From assembly GCA_000719105.1 (NCBI GenBank), contig JODX01000009.1:1-64000 (forward strand): DNA of 64,000 nucleotides. Reading direction: 5' to 3'. The first letter of the stretch is position 1. Every line of letters starts with the position of its first letter. The stretch is from Streptomyces sclerotialus (GTDB taxonomy: Bacteria > Actinomycetota > Actinomycetes > Streptomycetales > Streptomycetaceae). The translations under genes and the position numbers were made by a program. The notes beneath the pieces are model-generated. The model did no database searches and had not been told where the DNA came from. It saw only the letters and a program-made list of their open reading frames with translations. Of the stretch, positions 1 through 8,170 are shown piece after piece.

Positions 1-46
1 GTTCGGGGTCGGGGGGCGGCTGTGCGGGAGGTATCTCACCGGACAC
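1..46 (-). CDS. 5' end of an unidentified minus-strand gene (partial)
   Basis: A GTG codon at 46-44 is preceded, at seven bases, by AAGGAG (complement of 54-59), a textbook ribosome binding site. Reading leftwards gives M-S-G-E-I-P-P-A-Q-P-P-P-D-P-E before the window ends, a Pro-rich beginning with no stop. The gene lies downstream of the MreB-like gene on the same strand, with a strong hairpin between them, so it is probably transcribed separately or by read-through. Too little is visible to name a product; the call rests on the ribosome binding site and start only. Confidence 0.5.
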   Translation of the reverse strand, partial: MSGEIPPAQPPPDPE

Positions 47-74
47 GGTGGTTCTCCTTTCGGCGCACGTGGGC

Positions 75-110
75 CCGCCACGGCCGGTGGGAAGGCACCG
101 GCCGTGGCGG
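75..110. terminator. 15-bp perfect hairpin terminator
   Basis: CCGCCACGGCCGGTG (75-89) pairs perfectly with 96-110 around a six-base loop, GGAAGG. It lies 39 bases after the stop of the MreB-like gene. No T-run follows, which is usual for streptomycete terminators. It should end transcription of the mreB/dksA-like genes before the partial gene at the left edge. Confidence 0.7.
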
Positions 111-148
111 TGGGGGACGGGGCTCAGGGGGAACGCCGAGCGGGGCGC

Positions 149-997
149 TCAGCGGGGCGGCGAGCCTCCGTCGGTTCCGGGGGGAAAGGCGCCCGAGGCC
201 GAGGGGTGGGAGTGCGCGGACTGCAGGATCCTGGCGGCGCCGCGGATCGCGGCGGTGTGCGGCGCGGGTACGGCTCTCAAGGGCGCGTGCAGGCTGCCGG
301 CGAGCCGCCAGGTGAGGTCGGGGCGCAGGGCGCCACCGCCGGCCAGCAGGGCGCCGCGGCTCAGGGCGTCGGCGGTGAGGGACGTACGGTCCTGCCGGAG
401 CATCGAGGTGATCATGAGGCCGATCGCCTCGCTGAGCTCCGTCGAGGTGGCGGCGCAGGTGAGGTCGGTGGTGCCCAGGGCGGTGCGGCGGGCGTCGAAG
501 ACCGCGCCGTCGGCGAGGAGCACCACCTCGGTGAGGTGGGCGCCGATGTCCACCACGAGCAGCGGCCGGGCGAGGTCGGCGTTGGCCGCGATGGCGACGG
601 CCCGGGCGGTGGGGACGGTCAGGACGCCGCGCGGGCGCAGCACCTCCACGGCCGTGCGGGCCCGTTCCCGGTAGGTGGGACCGTCCAGTACGGGCGTGGT
701 GACCACCACCAGCGGGCGGGTGAGGCGGGGCAGGCGGTGGCCGAGCAGCCGGTCGAGCATCCGGGCCGTCCCCGGGACGTCGACGATGGTGCCGCGCTGG
801 ATGGGGTGGAGCGCGCCGGGGAAGGTGACCGTGGGCACGTCGAGGATCATGCCGCGGCCGGCGACCCAGGCGCGGGTGCGGGCGCTGCCCATGTCGAGGG
901 CGAGGCCACAGCACTGCCGGCACAGGGGCCAGGGCCGGTGCGGGTGCCCGTACACACGTCCGGTGGAGACGGTGCGGGGGCGGCGCAGGACGGTCAT
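149..997 (-). CDS. Short MreB-like actin-fold ATPase
   Basis: The 282-residue product keeps the actin/Hsp70 nucleotide-site motifs: phosphate-1 LDMGSARTRAWV (about 34-45), phosphate-2 VVDIGAHLTEVVLL, and the adenosine motif LLAGGGALRP near the C-terminus. It is about 60 residues shorter than a normal MreB and begins with an extension containing LCRQCC (25-30), a possible metal or redox site. The ATG at 997 overlaps the stop of the upstream DksA-like gene (ATGA), so the two are translationally coupled. From memory, S. coelicolor has a third short MreB homologue beside DksA-like genes, and this looks like its counterpart. Whether it polymerises cannot be told from sequence; a role in envelope or sporulation is inference. 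Confidence 0.8.
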   Translation of the reverse strand: MTVLRRPRTVSTGRVYGHPHRPWPLCRQCCGLALDMGSARTRAWVAGRGMILDVPTVTFPGALHPIQRGTIVDVPGTARMLDRLLGHRLPRLTRPLVVVTTPVLDGPTYRERARTAVEVLRPRGVLTVPTARAVAIAANADLARPLLVVDIGAHLTEVVLLADGAVFDARRTALGTTDLTCAATSTELSEAIGLMITSMLRQDRTSLTADALSRGALLAGGGALRPDLTWRLAGSLHAPLRAVPAPHTAAIRGAARILQSAHSHPSASGAFPPGTDGGSPPR

Positions 998-1377
998 CGT
1001 CCGGCCTCCTGGTCCGGCCGGCACCGTGCCTGCCGGCACCCCGCGCAGTAGCGGGTCTGCGGCGCGATCATCAGGCGCTCGCGATCGACGGGGCGCCGGC
1101 ACAGGCCGCAGGCGCCGTAACGGCCCTCGGTGATGCGCTGCAGCGCCGCCTCCACGTCGGCGAGGACCATGCGCGCGGGCGCGGCGAGCTTGACGTGGAC
1201 CTCGGCCTGCCCGGCGGACCGCCGGCGGCGCAGCTCCTCGTCCCGGGGCGCCGTGGCGATCTGCCGCAACTGGTCCTGACGGAACAGGCGCTGTTCGTGC
1301 AGGTTCTCCTGGAGCGCGGCGAGGTCCTCGGGCGACAGGTGTGCGGCGCGGTCACTGATGGTCTGGTGGTTCACCAC
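994..1377 (-). CDS. TraR/DksA-type zinc-finger protein 1
   Basis: A 127-residue protein with an N-terminal helical region rich in Arg, Glu and Gln (about 15-85) followed by a C4 zinc finger: C90-x2-C93 and C111-x2-C114 in the order expected for the DksA/TraR family (YGACGLCRRPV ... RYCAGCRQ). DksA-family proteins enter the secondary channel of RNA polymerase and change promoter response, often with ppGpp. Two GTG codons stand in tandem at 1377 and 1374; GAGGGG just upstream favours either. Its stop overlaps the start of the MreB-like gene, and a second paralogue lies 46 bases upstream, so the three probably form one operon. Confidence 0.85.
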   Translation of the reverse strand: MVNHQTISDRAAHLSPEDLAALQENLHEQRLFRQDQLRQIATAPRDEELRRRRSAGQAEVHVKLAAPARMVLADVEAALQRITEGRYGACGLCRRPVDRERLMIAPQTRYCAGCRQARCRPDQEAGR

Positions 1378-1423
1378 TGCACCCCTCGAAGCAGGGCGGG
1401 AGAGGAAGGCTGAGGCTGATCGG

Positions 1424-1753
1424 TCAGGCGGCGGCGCGGCTCTGACATGTGACGCAGTACCGCGTGTAGGGGAGGATCTCCAGGCGTTCCGCCGGAATGG
1501 GCTTCGAGCAGCCGAGGCAGGTGCCGTACGAGCCGTCGTCGATGCGGGCGAACGCCTCGTCGATCTCTCCGAGCACCCGCCGGATCGCTTCGGCCTGGGC
1601 GGACATCAGGTGGTCCTCCGCGCTCTGGCCCGTCGCGTCGAGGGCCTGGATCTGCGCCGTCCGGCTGTTGCGGGCGTGCTCGAGACGCTGGCGGGCCTCG
1701 TGGGCGGTGACGCGCCCGGGGCGGGGGCCGGTACGGGAGGTGTCGAGCGCCAC
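1424..1753 (-). CDS. TraR/DksA-type zinc-finger protein 2
   Basis: A 109-residue paralogue of the next gene, with an N-terminal helical hairpin region and a C4 zinc finger, C79-x2-C82 and C100-x2-C103 (GTCLGCSKPIPAERLEILPY is the central stretch). I chose the GTG at 1753 because AAAGGA stands about eight bases upstream; a much longer open frame continues upstream but lacks coding character. It is the first gene of the probable dksA-dksA-mreB-like operon and is divergent from the histidine kinase gene across a 535-base gap. Role by family: modulation of RNA polymerase through the secondary channel. Confidence 0.85.
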   Translation of the reverse strand: MALDTSRTGPRPGRVTAHEARQRLEHARNSRTAQIQALDATGQSAEDHLMSAQAEAIRRVLGEIDEAFARIDDGSYGTCLGCSKPIPAERLEILPYTRYCVTCQSRAAA

Positions 1754-2288
1754 GGTGACGTCCTTTCTCGGGGCGCGGTGCGCGCGGCTGTGGCCGTCCG
1801 GTCCGGCGGCGCGCGGCCGGGAGTGGGGCGGCGCACCGCCGGCAGGGCCGGACGGCTTGATCACTTCGCTTTCCACTCTGGTCGGCGCGGCCCCGGAAAC
1901 CCATCGGGCACAGGCCCCATTCGCACGGGGCCGCGGTGACCACGAGGCGGCAGCACGGGTCGGGACGGAACGGCACGGGACGGAACGGGACGTGCGTGAG
2001 CGACAGAGAGGTGCGTAACGGGACAGAGTCGGGCGTACGGGCGCGTGGGGACGGGACGTACGGGACGGCGGTATGGGTACGCCGTGACCCGGATATGGGG
2101 GTCGTGCCCCATCGACCTCGCGCGGTGGCACGGGACAAGGTGGAGGCAGGATCGGTCGTGTCCTGAGGCCGCGGCTTCCCACCCGGGTGTGCGATGACGG
2201 GGTGTGCGATGACGGGGTGTGCGATGACCGACAGTGGAGCTGTTCAGTGTCGTGTCGTGTCGTGTCGCAAGAAGGAGGCGTTCCCCCG
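1754..2288. other. Divergent intergenic region, no gene seen
   Basis: A 535-base gap between the divergent dksA-like operon and the kinase gene. It must hold both promoters. It is rich in purine-type repeats such as GGGACGGAACGG (1962-1995), then three 15-bp direct repeats and a 5-bp repeat just ahead of the kinase. The open frames crossing it have no recognisable product and no ribosome binding site. Confidence 0.6.
2185..2266. repeat. 15-bp x3 and 5-bp x4 tandem repeats in the kinase leader
   Basis: GGGTGTGCGATGACG occurs three times head to tail (2185-2229), the third copy complete. The pentamer GTGTC is then repeated four times (2247-2266), ending four bases before the ribosome binding site AAGGAGG of the kinase gene. 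The position suggests they lie in the 5' leader; copy-number change there could alter expression, which is inference. Confidence 0.75.
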
Positions 2289-3251
2289 GTGTCGCTGTTC
2301 TGGCGGATCTTCGGGCTCAACGCCCTGGTCCTGGGCGTCGCCACGGCCCTGCTGCTGTGGGCACCGGTGACCGTGTCCGTGCCGATCCTGCTGACCGAGG
2401 CGGTCATCCTGGTGGGCGGTCTCGCCGTCATGCTGGTCGCCAACGGCGCGCTGCTGCGCTGGGGGCTGGCCCCGCTCGACCGGCTGACCAGGCTGATGAC
2501 CACCGTCGACCTGCTGCGGCCGGGCCAGCGGCTGCCGGTGCCCGGCGCCGGGGGCGGACATGAGGTGTCCGAGCTGATCCTTACGTTCAACGCCATGCTC
2601 GACCGGCTGGAGCACGAACGGGCCACGGCCAGCGCCCGGGTGCTGCTCGCCCAGGAGGCGGAGCGGCGCCGTATCGCACAGGAACTGCACGACGAGGTCG
2701 GGCAGAGCATGACCGCGATCCTGCTGGTCCTCAAGCGCGCCGCGGACGAAGCCCCCGAGCCGCTGCGCGAGGAGCTGCGACAGGCCCAGGAGATCACCCG
2801 GGAGAGCCTGGACGAGGTCCGCCGGCTGGTGCGCCGGCTGCGGCCCGGCGTCCTCGACGACCTCGGCCTGGTCAGCGCGCTGACCTCGCTCACGCAGGAC
2901 TTCGCCACCCACACCGGGCTGCATGTGGTGCGCCGCTTCGACACCGGCCTGCCCGATCTGGACCGGGAGACCGAACTCGTCCTGTACCGGGTTGCTCAGG
3001 AGAGCCTGACCAACGCGGCCCGCCACGCGGACGCCGGGCGGATCGAGGTGGGCCTGCGGCGCGCCGGCGAGGCGGTGCTGCTGGAGATCGCCGACAACGG
3101 CCGGGGCATCGAGGCGGCCTGCGAGGGTGCGGGGATCCGCGGCATGCGGGAGCGGGCCCTGCTGGCCGGGGCCGCCCTGGACATCACCTCCGCGCCTGGC
3201 ACCGGCACCCGGATCCGCCTCACCACACCCGTCCCCAGAAAGCAGTCCTGA
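2289..3251 (+). CDS. NarL-family sensor histidine kinase
   Basis: A 320-residue membrane kinase. Two N-terminal membrane helices (about 6-24 and 33-55) with a very short loop are followed by a HAMP-like segment, a HisKA_3 dimerisation domain with phospho-acceptor H134 in RRRIAQELHDEVGQ, and a GHKL ATPase with N box (QESLTNAARHA), G1 (DNGRG) and G2 (GAGIRGMRERA). The near-absence of an outside domain suggests it senses the membrane or an intramembrane signal. The GTG at 2289 was chosen because AAGGAGG lies 11 bases upstream; an in-frame GTG at 2187 would translate the repeats. The partner regulator starts two bases after the stop, and a secreted protein and SecDF follow. Confidence 0.9.
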   Translation: MSLFWRIFGLNALVLGVATALLLWAPVTVSVPILLTEAVILVGGLAVMLVANGALLRWGLAPLDRLTRLMTTVDLLRPGQRLPVPGAGGGHEVSELILTFNAMLDRLEHERATASARVLLAQEAERRRIAQELHDEVGQSMTAILLVLKRAADEAPEPLREELRQAQEITRESLDEVRRLVRRLRPGVLDDLGLVSALTSLTQDFATHTGLHVVRRFDTGLPDLDRETELVLYRVAQESLTNAARHADAGRIEVGLRRAGEAVLLEIADNGRGIEAACEGAGIRGMRERALLAGAALDITSAPGTGTRIRLTTPVPRKQS

Positions 3252-3253
3252 CC

Positions 3254-4006
3254 ATGTCCGAGCCGACCATGTCCGAGCCGAATCCGGCCGCCTCGACACC
3301 GAGCCCGGCCGCCTCGGCACCGAACCCGGCCGCCTCGGCACCGAGCCCGGCCGGCCGGGCGCCGATCCGCATCCTGCTCGCCGACGACCACACGCTCGTC
3401 CGCCGCGGTGTGCGGCTGATCCTCGACCGGGAGCCGGACCTGGAGGTCGTCGCCGAGGCCGGGGACGGTGCCGAGGCCATCGAGGCGGCCCGCGGCCTGG
3501 ACGTCGACCTGGCCGTCCTGGACATCGCCATGCCCCGTCTCACCGGCCTGCAGGCCACCCGCGAACTGATCGCGCTCAAACCCGGCCTGCGGATCCTGAT
3601 GCTGACCATGCACGACAACGAGCAGTACCTGTTCCAGGCGCTGAAGGCCGGAGCCTGCGGCTATGTGCTGAAGTCCGTCGCCGACCGCGATCTGATCGCC
3701 GCCTGCCGGGCCGCCATGCGCGACGAGCCGTTCCTCTACCCCGGCGCGATCACCGCGCTGATCCGCAACTACCTGGACCGGGTACGGCACGGCGAGGAGA
3801 ATGCCGACCACCTCCTCACCCCCCGCGAGGAGGAGGTGCTCAAGCTCGTCGCCGAGGGCCACTCGTCCAAGGAGATCGCCGAAATCCTCTTCATCAGCGT
3901 CAAGACCGTGCACCGCCACCGGGCCAACCTCCTGCACAAGCTCGGCCTGCACGACCGGCTGCAGCTCACCCGGTACGCCATCCGTGCCGGCCTCATCGAG
4001 CCCTGA
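3254..4006 (+). CDS. NarL/FixJ-family response regulator
   Basis: A 250-residue regulator: receiver domain (about 37-155) with acidic pocket DD and phospho-acceptor D90 in LAVLDIAMP, conserved T and K (MLTMHD, YVLKS), then a LuxR-type helix-turn-helix (about 186-245; LTPREEEVLKLVAEG, SVKTVHRHRANL). The N-terminus carries an unusual 35-residue extension of Pro-Ala-Ala-Ser repeats, encoded by a roughly 21-bp tandem repeat (3290-3350); a second in-frame ATG lies within it. It begins two bases after the kinase stop and is cotranscribed with it. Likely targets are the secreted protein and secDF directly downstream, which is inference from position. Confidence 0.9.
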   Translation: MSEPTMSEPNPAASTPSPAASAPNPAASAPSPAGRAPIRILLADDHTLVRRGVRLILDREPDLEVVAEAGDGAEAIEAARGLDVDLAVLDIAMPRLTGLQATRELIALKPGLRILMLTMHDNEQYLFQALKAGACGYVLKSVADRDLIAACRAAMRDEPFLYPGAITALIRNYLDRVRHGEENADHLLTPREEEVLKLVAEGHSSKEIAEILFISVKTVHRHRANLLHKLGLHDRLQLTRYAIRAGLIEP

Positions 4007-4016
4007 GGGACGGTGC

Positions 4017-4448
4017 ATGCACCCGGCTCCGCGCACCGTCCCCCACGGAGGTCACCGGCTCGCCACGGTACTCGCCGCGCTCATCACCATCCTGCTGGCG
4101 CTGGTGCCCGCGCCCGCACCCGCGACCGCGACCGCGACCGCGCATGCGACCGCGCCCGGTGCGTACGCCGCTTCCGCAGCGGCCCCGGGGATCCAGCAAC
4201 CGGACAGTGGCCCCCGCGCGGACGACGCGTGTCTCACCGGCTGCACCGCCCAGGCGGCCAGGGCCCGCCTCGACCACCTCGGTGAGCGCCCGTCCCCGTC
4301 GGACCACCACGCCGCCACCACCGTTCACGGCACCGCCGTCCCGTCCGCCGCCGTGCGGAACCCCGCGCGGCCCGCGCCCTCGCCCCTCTCCCCCGGCCGT
4401 ACGGCTCACGACCGCGACAGGGCACCTCCGGCCCTCACTGGCACCTGA
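4017..4448 (+). CDS. Small exported protein of unknown function
   Basis: A 143-residue product with a clear signal peptide: basic start, hydrophobic core LATVLAALITILLALVPAP, then Ala/Thr repeats (ATATATAHATA) offering AxA cleavage sites. The mature part is short, polar and Pro/Ala-rich with one Cys pair (DACLTGC). GAGGGA stands six bases before the ATG, and the gene starts 10 bases after the response regulator. Position between the two-component pair and secDF suggests an envelope role. I do not recognise a family; lack of domains leaves some chance that it is spurious. Confidence 0.6.
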   Translation: MHPAPRTVPHGGHRLATVLAALITILLALVPAPAPATATATAHATAPGAYAASAAAPGIQQPDSGPRADDACLTGCTAQAARARLDHLGERPSPSDHHAATTVHGTAVPSAAVRNPARPAPSPLSPGRTAHDRDRAPPALTGT

Positions 4449-4526
4449 CGCAACGCCACACACCACCCTTCTCCCTCTCTCCGTCGCGGCCGCGTGCCGC
4501 TGCCGCGGCATGCCTGCCGGAGGCTC

Positions 4527-6863
4527 GTGTTGAAACGCCGGAACCATTCCCTGCGCCTGCGTGCGCTGCTCGCCCTCGCGGTCCTCACCGCGTCGCTCGC
4601 CATCGCCCTCACCACGCCGGTCCGCCTCGGTCTCGACCTGCGCGGCGGCACCCAGATCGTGCTGGAGACCCGCTCCACCGCCACCACCGAGGCCGACCGC
4701 GCGGCCACCGACCGCACCCTGGAGGTGCTGCGCGGCCGTATCGACGCGCTCGGCATCGCCGAACCGACGCTCGTCCGCTCGGGCGACCACCGCATCATCG
4801 TCGAGCTGCCCGGGGTCCAGGACCCGGAGAAGGCCGCCGACGTGCTGGGCCGCACCGCGCAGCTCACCGTCCACGCGGTGCTCGGCGCGGCCGAGGACAC
4901 GGCCGGGAACCCCGACGAGAAGCCGCCCTCCCCGGATGCCGACCCGGCCGCCGGACGCACCCTCCCCGACGAGTCCGGCCAGCCCCTGCGCCTGAAGACC
5001 GCCGGCCTGACCGGACAGCACATCAAGGCCGCCGACGCCCGCTTCGACCAGCAGGGCGGCGCCGGCTGGCACGTCACCGTCGACTTCACGGACACCGGCC
5101 GCGACCGCTGGACGAAGGTCACCGCGGACGCCGCGTGCCATGCGGCCGGTGACCCGCAGCGCCGTGTCGCCATCGTCCTCGACGACAAGATCATTTCCTC
5201 GCCGCAGGTCGACCCTTCCGTATCCTGCGGGGCGGGCATCCCGGGCGGCACCACCCAGATCACCGGCTCCTTCGACGACGCCGAAGCCCGCGAGCTGGCG
5301 TTGCTCATCTCGGGCGGCGCCCTGCCCGTACCGGTCGAGACGATCGAGCAGCGCACCATCGGCGCCACCCTCGGCGACGCCGCCATCTCGGCCGCGGCCT
5401 GGGCGGCGGTCATCGGCACCGCACTGACCGCCCTGTTCATCGTCGCCGTCTACCGGCTCATGGGCCTGCTCGCGACCGTGGCCCTGGCCTGCTACGCCCT
5501 GATCTCCTACGCCGCCCTGGCCGCGCTCGGCGCGACACTGACCCTGCCCGGTCTCGCCGGGTTCGTGCTGGCGATCGGCATGGCCGTGGACGCCAACGTC
5601 CTCACCTTCGAACGGGCCCGCGAGGAGTACGCCGCCCGCAGCCGCCCCAGTCCCCGCTCGGCCCTGACGGCCGGATTCCGCGGTGCCCTCAGCGCGATCG
5701 CCGACTCCAACATCACCACGCTGATCGCCGCCGGCCTGCTGTTCGCCCTCGCCTCCGGGCCGGTGCGCGGCTTCGGCGTCACACTCGGCATCGGCGTCCT
5801 GGCCTCCATGGTCAGCGCCCTGCTGATCACCCGGGTGCTCGCCGAGTACGCCGCGAGCCGCCCCGCGGTCCACCGCCGCCCCCGCCTCACCGGGATCGCG
5901 GGCATCGGATGGGTCCGCGACCGGCTGCTGCGCCGCGACCCCTTCCTGATGCGCCGCCCGCGCCGCTGGCTGGCCGCCTCCGCCGCCGTCCTGGTCCTGG
6001 CCGGCTCCGGCATCCTCGTCCGCGGCCTCGACTTCGGCATCGAGTTCACCGGCGGCCGGCTCATCGAGTACTCCACCGGCAGCCCCGTCGACCCCGACCG
6101 GGCCCGCACCGCCCTCACCGACGCCGGGTTCCCGCGCGCGGTCGTCCAGTCCTCCGGCGACGACGGGCTCACCGTACGGGCCGAGAAGCTGACCGACGCG
6201 GAGGCGGCCACCGTCACCGGGACCATCAACGACCTCGGCGGAAGCGGCACCGAGAAGGTCCGCGACGAACTGATCGGCCCCAGCCTCGGCGACGAGCTGC
6301 GCCGCAACGCCCTCATCGCGCTCTGCCTGGCCCTCGGCGCCCAGCTGCTGTACCTCGCGGTCCGCTTCCGCTGGACGTTCGGCGCCGCGGCCGTCGGCGC
6401 GCTCGCCCACGACGTGATCATCCTCATCGGGGTGTTCGCCTGGCTCGGCAAGCCCCTCGACGGGGTCTTCCTGGCCGCCCTGCTGACCGTCATCGGCTAC
6501 TCGGTCAACGACTCCGTCGTCCTCTTCGACCGCATCCGGGAACTCCTCGGCCGCCGCGACCGCACCGCATCGCTTCCGCGCCTGACGAACCGGGCGATCC
6601 TGCAGACCCTGCCCCGCACGGTCAACACCGGCATGGGCGCGGCGCTCGTCATCACCGCCCTCGCCGTCCTCGCCGACGACGCGCTCACCGACTTCGCCCT
6701 GGCGCTGCTCATCGGCCTGGCGGTCGGTACCTACTCCTCCGTCTTCACCGCCGCGCCCCTCACCATCGAGCTGTCCACGGGCCGGAAAGCGCCGCGGCCG
6801 GCGAAATCCCTCCCGGCTCACGACCGGGGCAACGTAAGCTGCAAAGGAGGTTCACGCGCCTGA
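4527..6863 (+). CDS. secDF: Fused protein-export membrane protein SecDF
   Basis: A 778-residue fusion of SecD and SecF, the RND-type auxiliary subunits that use proton motive force to help pull proteins across the membrane after SecYEG. Visible features: first membrane helix (10-30), the SecD signature LGLDLRGGTQIVLE, large periplasmic-type loop, six-helix block with FVLAIGMAVDANVLTFERAREE, then the SecF half beginning with another helix, FGIEFTGGR, and SYSVNDSVVLFDRIRE-like motif (GYSVNDSVVLFDRI). Start: GTG 4527 or TTG 4530; GGAGG (4519-4523) gives better spacing to the TTG. Streptomycetes also have separate secD and secF elsewhere, so this is probably a second copy tied to the two-component system upstream. 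Confidence 0.9.
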   Translation: MLKRRNHSLRLRALLALAVLTASLAIALTTPVRLGLDLRGGTQIVLETRSTATTEADRAATDRTLEVLRGRIDALGIAEPTLVRSGDHRIIVELPGVQDPEKAADVLGRTAQLTVHAVLGAAEDTAGNPDEKPPSPDADPAAGRTLPDESGQPLRLKTAGLTGQHIKAADARFDQQGGAGWHVTVDFTDTGRDRWTKVTADAACHAAGDPQRRVAIVLDDKIISSPQVDPSVSCGAGIPGGTTQITGSFDDAEARELALLISGGALPVPVETIEQRTIGATLGDAAISAAAWAAVIGTALTALFIVAVYRLMGLLATVALACYALISYAALAALGATLTLPGLAGFVLAIGMAVDANVLTFERAREEYAARSRPSPRSALTAGFRGALSAIADSNITTLIAAGLLFALASGPVRGFGVTLGIGVLASMVSALLITRVLAEYAASRPAVHRRPRLTGIAGIGWVRDRLLRRDPFLMRRPRRWLAASAAVLVLAGSGILVRGLDFGIEFTGGRLIEYSTGSPVDPDRARTALTDAGFPRAVVQSSGDDGLTVRAEKLTDAEAATVTGTINDLGGSGTEKVRDELIGPSLGDELRRNALIALCLALGAQLLYLAVRFRWTFGAAAVGALAHDVIILIGVFAWLGKPLDGVFLAALLTVIGYSVNDSVVLFDRIRELLGRRDRTASLPRLTNRAILQTLPRTVNTGMGAALVITALAVLADDALTDFALALLIGLAVGTYSSVFTAAPLTIELSTGRKAPRPAKSLPAHDRGNVSCKGGSRA

Positions 6864-6940
6864 CCCAGTGCACTACTGTGTTTCGAGAAGTCCAACGCAG
6901 TGAACTAAACGACGCCACTCCGATCCTCTGGACGACTCTC

Positions 6941-7882
6941 GTGAACACCCCCAGCGCCGACCGGTCCGCAGCCACGTCCACCACGGCCGCCGCGGGCGCC
7001 GCAGCCGCCACCCCGGAGTCCGCCCCCACCGGACGCCTCCGGGGCCTGGGCTCGCTCGGACCGGTCGGCCTGGTGCTGGCCGGGGGCGTCTCCGTGCAGT
7101 TCGGCGGGGCGCTCGCGGTCACCCTGATGCCCCGAGCCGGGGCGCTGGGCGTGGTGACGCTGCGGCTGGTGGTGGCCGCGCTCGTGCTGCTCGTCGTGTG
7201 CCGGCCTCGCTTGCGCGGGCACTCGCGGGCCGACTGGGGCACGGTGATCACCTTCGGTATCGCCATGGGTGCCATGAACGGCCTCTTCTACCAGGCCGTC
7301 GCCCGTATCCCGCTCGGCCCCGCCGTCACCCTCGAGGTCCTCGGCCCGCTCGCCCTGTCCGTGCTCGCCTCACGACGGCTGGTCAACGTGGTGTGGGCCG
7401 GACTCGCCCTCGGCGGCGTGTTCCTGCTGGGCGAGGGCGGCTTCGACGAGCTGGACCCGGTGGGTGCCGCGTTCGCCCTGGCGGCCGGAGCCATGTGGGC
7501 CGCGTACATCGTCTTCAGCGCGCGTACGGGGCGCCGCTTCCCCCAGGCCGACGGCCTGGCGCTCGCGATGGCCGTCGCGGCGGTACTGATCGCTCCGCTG
7601 GGCTTCCTCGAGTCCGGTACGCGGCTGCTCGACCCGACCACCCTCGCGCTGGGCGCGGCGCTGGCCCTTCTGTCGTCCGTCCTGCCGTACACCCTGGAAC
7701 TGATCGCCCTGCGGCGGCTGCCCGCCTCCACGTTCGCCGTCCTGATGACCCTGGAACCGGCCCTCGCCTCGATCGCCGGCTTCCTGATCCTGGACCAGGC
7801 CCTCTCCACCCTGCAGGCGCTGGCGATCGCCCTGGTCATCGGGGCGAGCATGGGCGCGGTACGGACGCAGTCGAAGCGGTGA
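6941..7882 (+). CDS. EamA/RhtA-family exporter
   Basis: A 313-residue membrane protein with two EamA repeats giving about ten helices; motifs such as GVSVQFGGALAVTLMPRAG and the conserved end GFLILDQALSTLQALAIALV match the RhtA (threonine/homoserine exporter) branch of the drug/metabolite transporters. The GTG at 6941 precedes a 35-residue Ala/Ser/Thr-rich tail. No good ribosome binding site precedes it. The frame stays open upstream as far as a CTG at 6860 that follows a perfect AAAGGAGG, so the true start is uncertain. It is followed convergently by a gntR-type gene. Confidence 0.85.
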   Translation: MNTPSADRSAATSTTAAAGAAAATPESAPTGRLRGLGSLGPVGLVLAGGVSVQFGGALAVTLMPRAGALGVVTLRLVVAALVLLVVCRPRLRGHSRADWGTVITFGIAMGAMNGLFYQAVARIPLGPAVTLEVLGPLALSVLASRRLVNVVWAGLALGGVFLLGEGGFDELDPVGAAFALAAGAMWAAYIVFSARTGRRFPQADGLALAMAVAAVLIAPLGFLESGTRLLDPTTLALGAALALLSSVLPYTLELIALRRLPASTFAVLMTLEPALASIAGFLILDQALSTLQALAIALVIGASMGAVRTQSKR

Positions 7883-7885
7883 CGG

Positions 7886-8137
7886 CTACTCCGTAGGTTG
7901 CTCGGGGGGTTCGGCGACGAAGGAGCCGAGGCCCACCTCCGCGCGGATGAGGCCTCTCGTCTTCAGGTGGCTCATCGCCTTCTGCGCGGTGGAGGTGGCG
8001 ACGTCGAACTCGGCGGACAGCGCGACGGCGGACGGCATGCGGGCGCCCACGGAGTACTCGCCCTCTGCGATACGGGTGATGATCGCTGCTGCTACCTGGC
8101 GCCAGACGGGACGGGTGCGATCAAGCTCGTGGCTCAT
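7886..8137 (-). CDS. Short GntR-family regulator (DNA-binding domain only)
   Basis: An 83-residue protein consisting almost entirely of the GntR winged helix: PVWRQVAAAIITRIAEGEY, then the helix-turn-helix RMPSAVALSAEFDVATSTAQ and wing GLIRAEVGLGSFV. It lacks any effector domain, as do the short GntR proteins found in streptomycete regulatory pairs and mobile elements. The ATG at 8137 was chosen because the domain begins right after it. The intergenic region to the divergent small genes holds phased 10-bp repeats, the likely operator, so it probably controls itself and its neighbours. Confidence 0.85.
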   Translation of the reverse strand: MSHELDRTRPVWRQVAAAIITRIAEGEYSVGARMPSAVALSAEFDVATSTAQKAMSHLKTRGLIRAEVGLGSFVAEPPEQPTE

Positions 8138-8170
8138 GCGGCGGACGCTAACCGCCTGCGGTGGACCGCG

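Noticed and set aside
36..923. 295-codon minus-strand frame overlapping the MreB-like gene
   Set aside because: Arg/Pro/His-rich shadow in another frame of the MreB-like gene.
3993..6821. 942-codon minus-strand frame opposite secDF
   Set aside because: Low-complexity Gly/Glu/Arg translation without domains; it mirrors the G+C-rich third positions of secDF.
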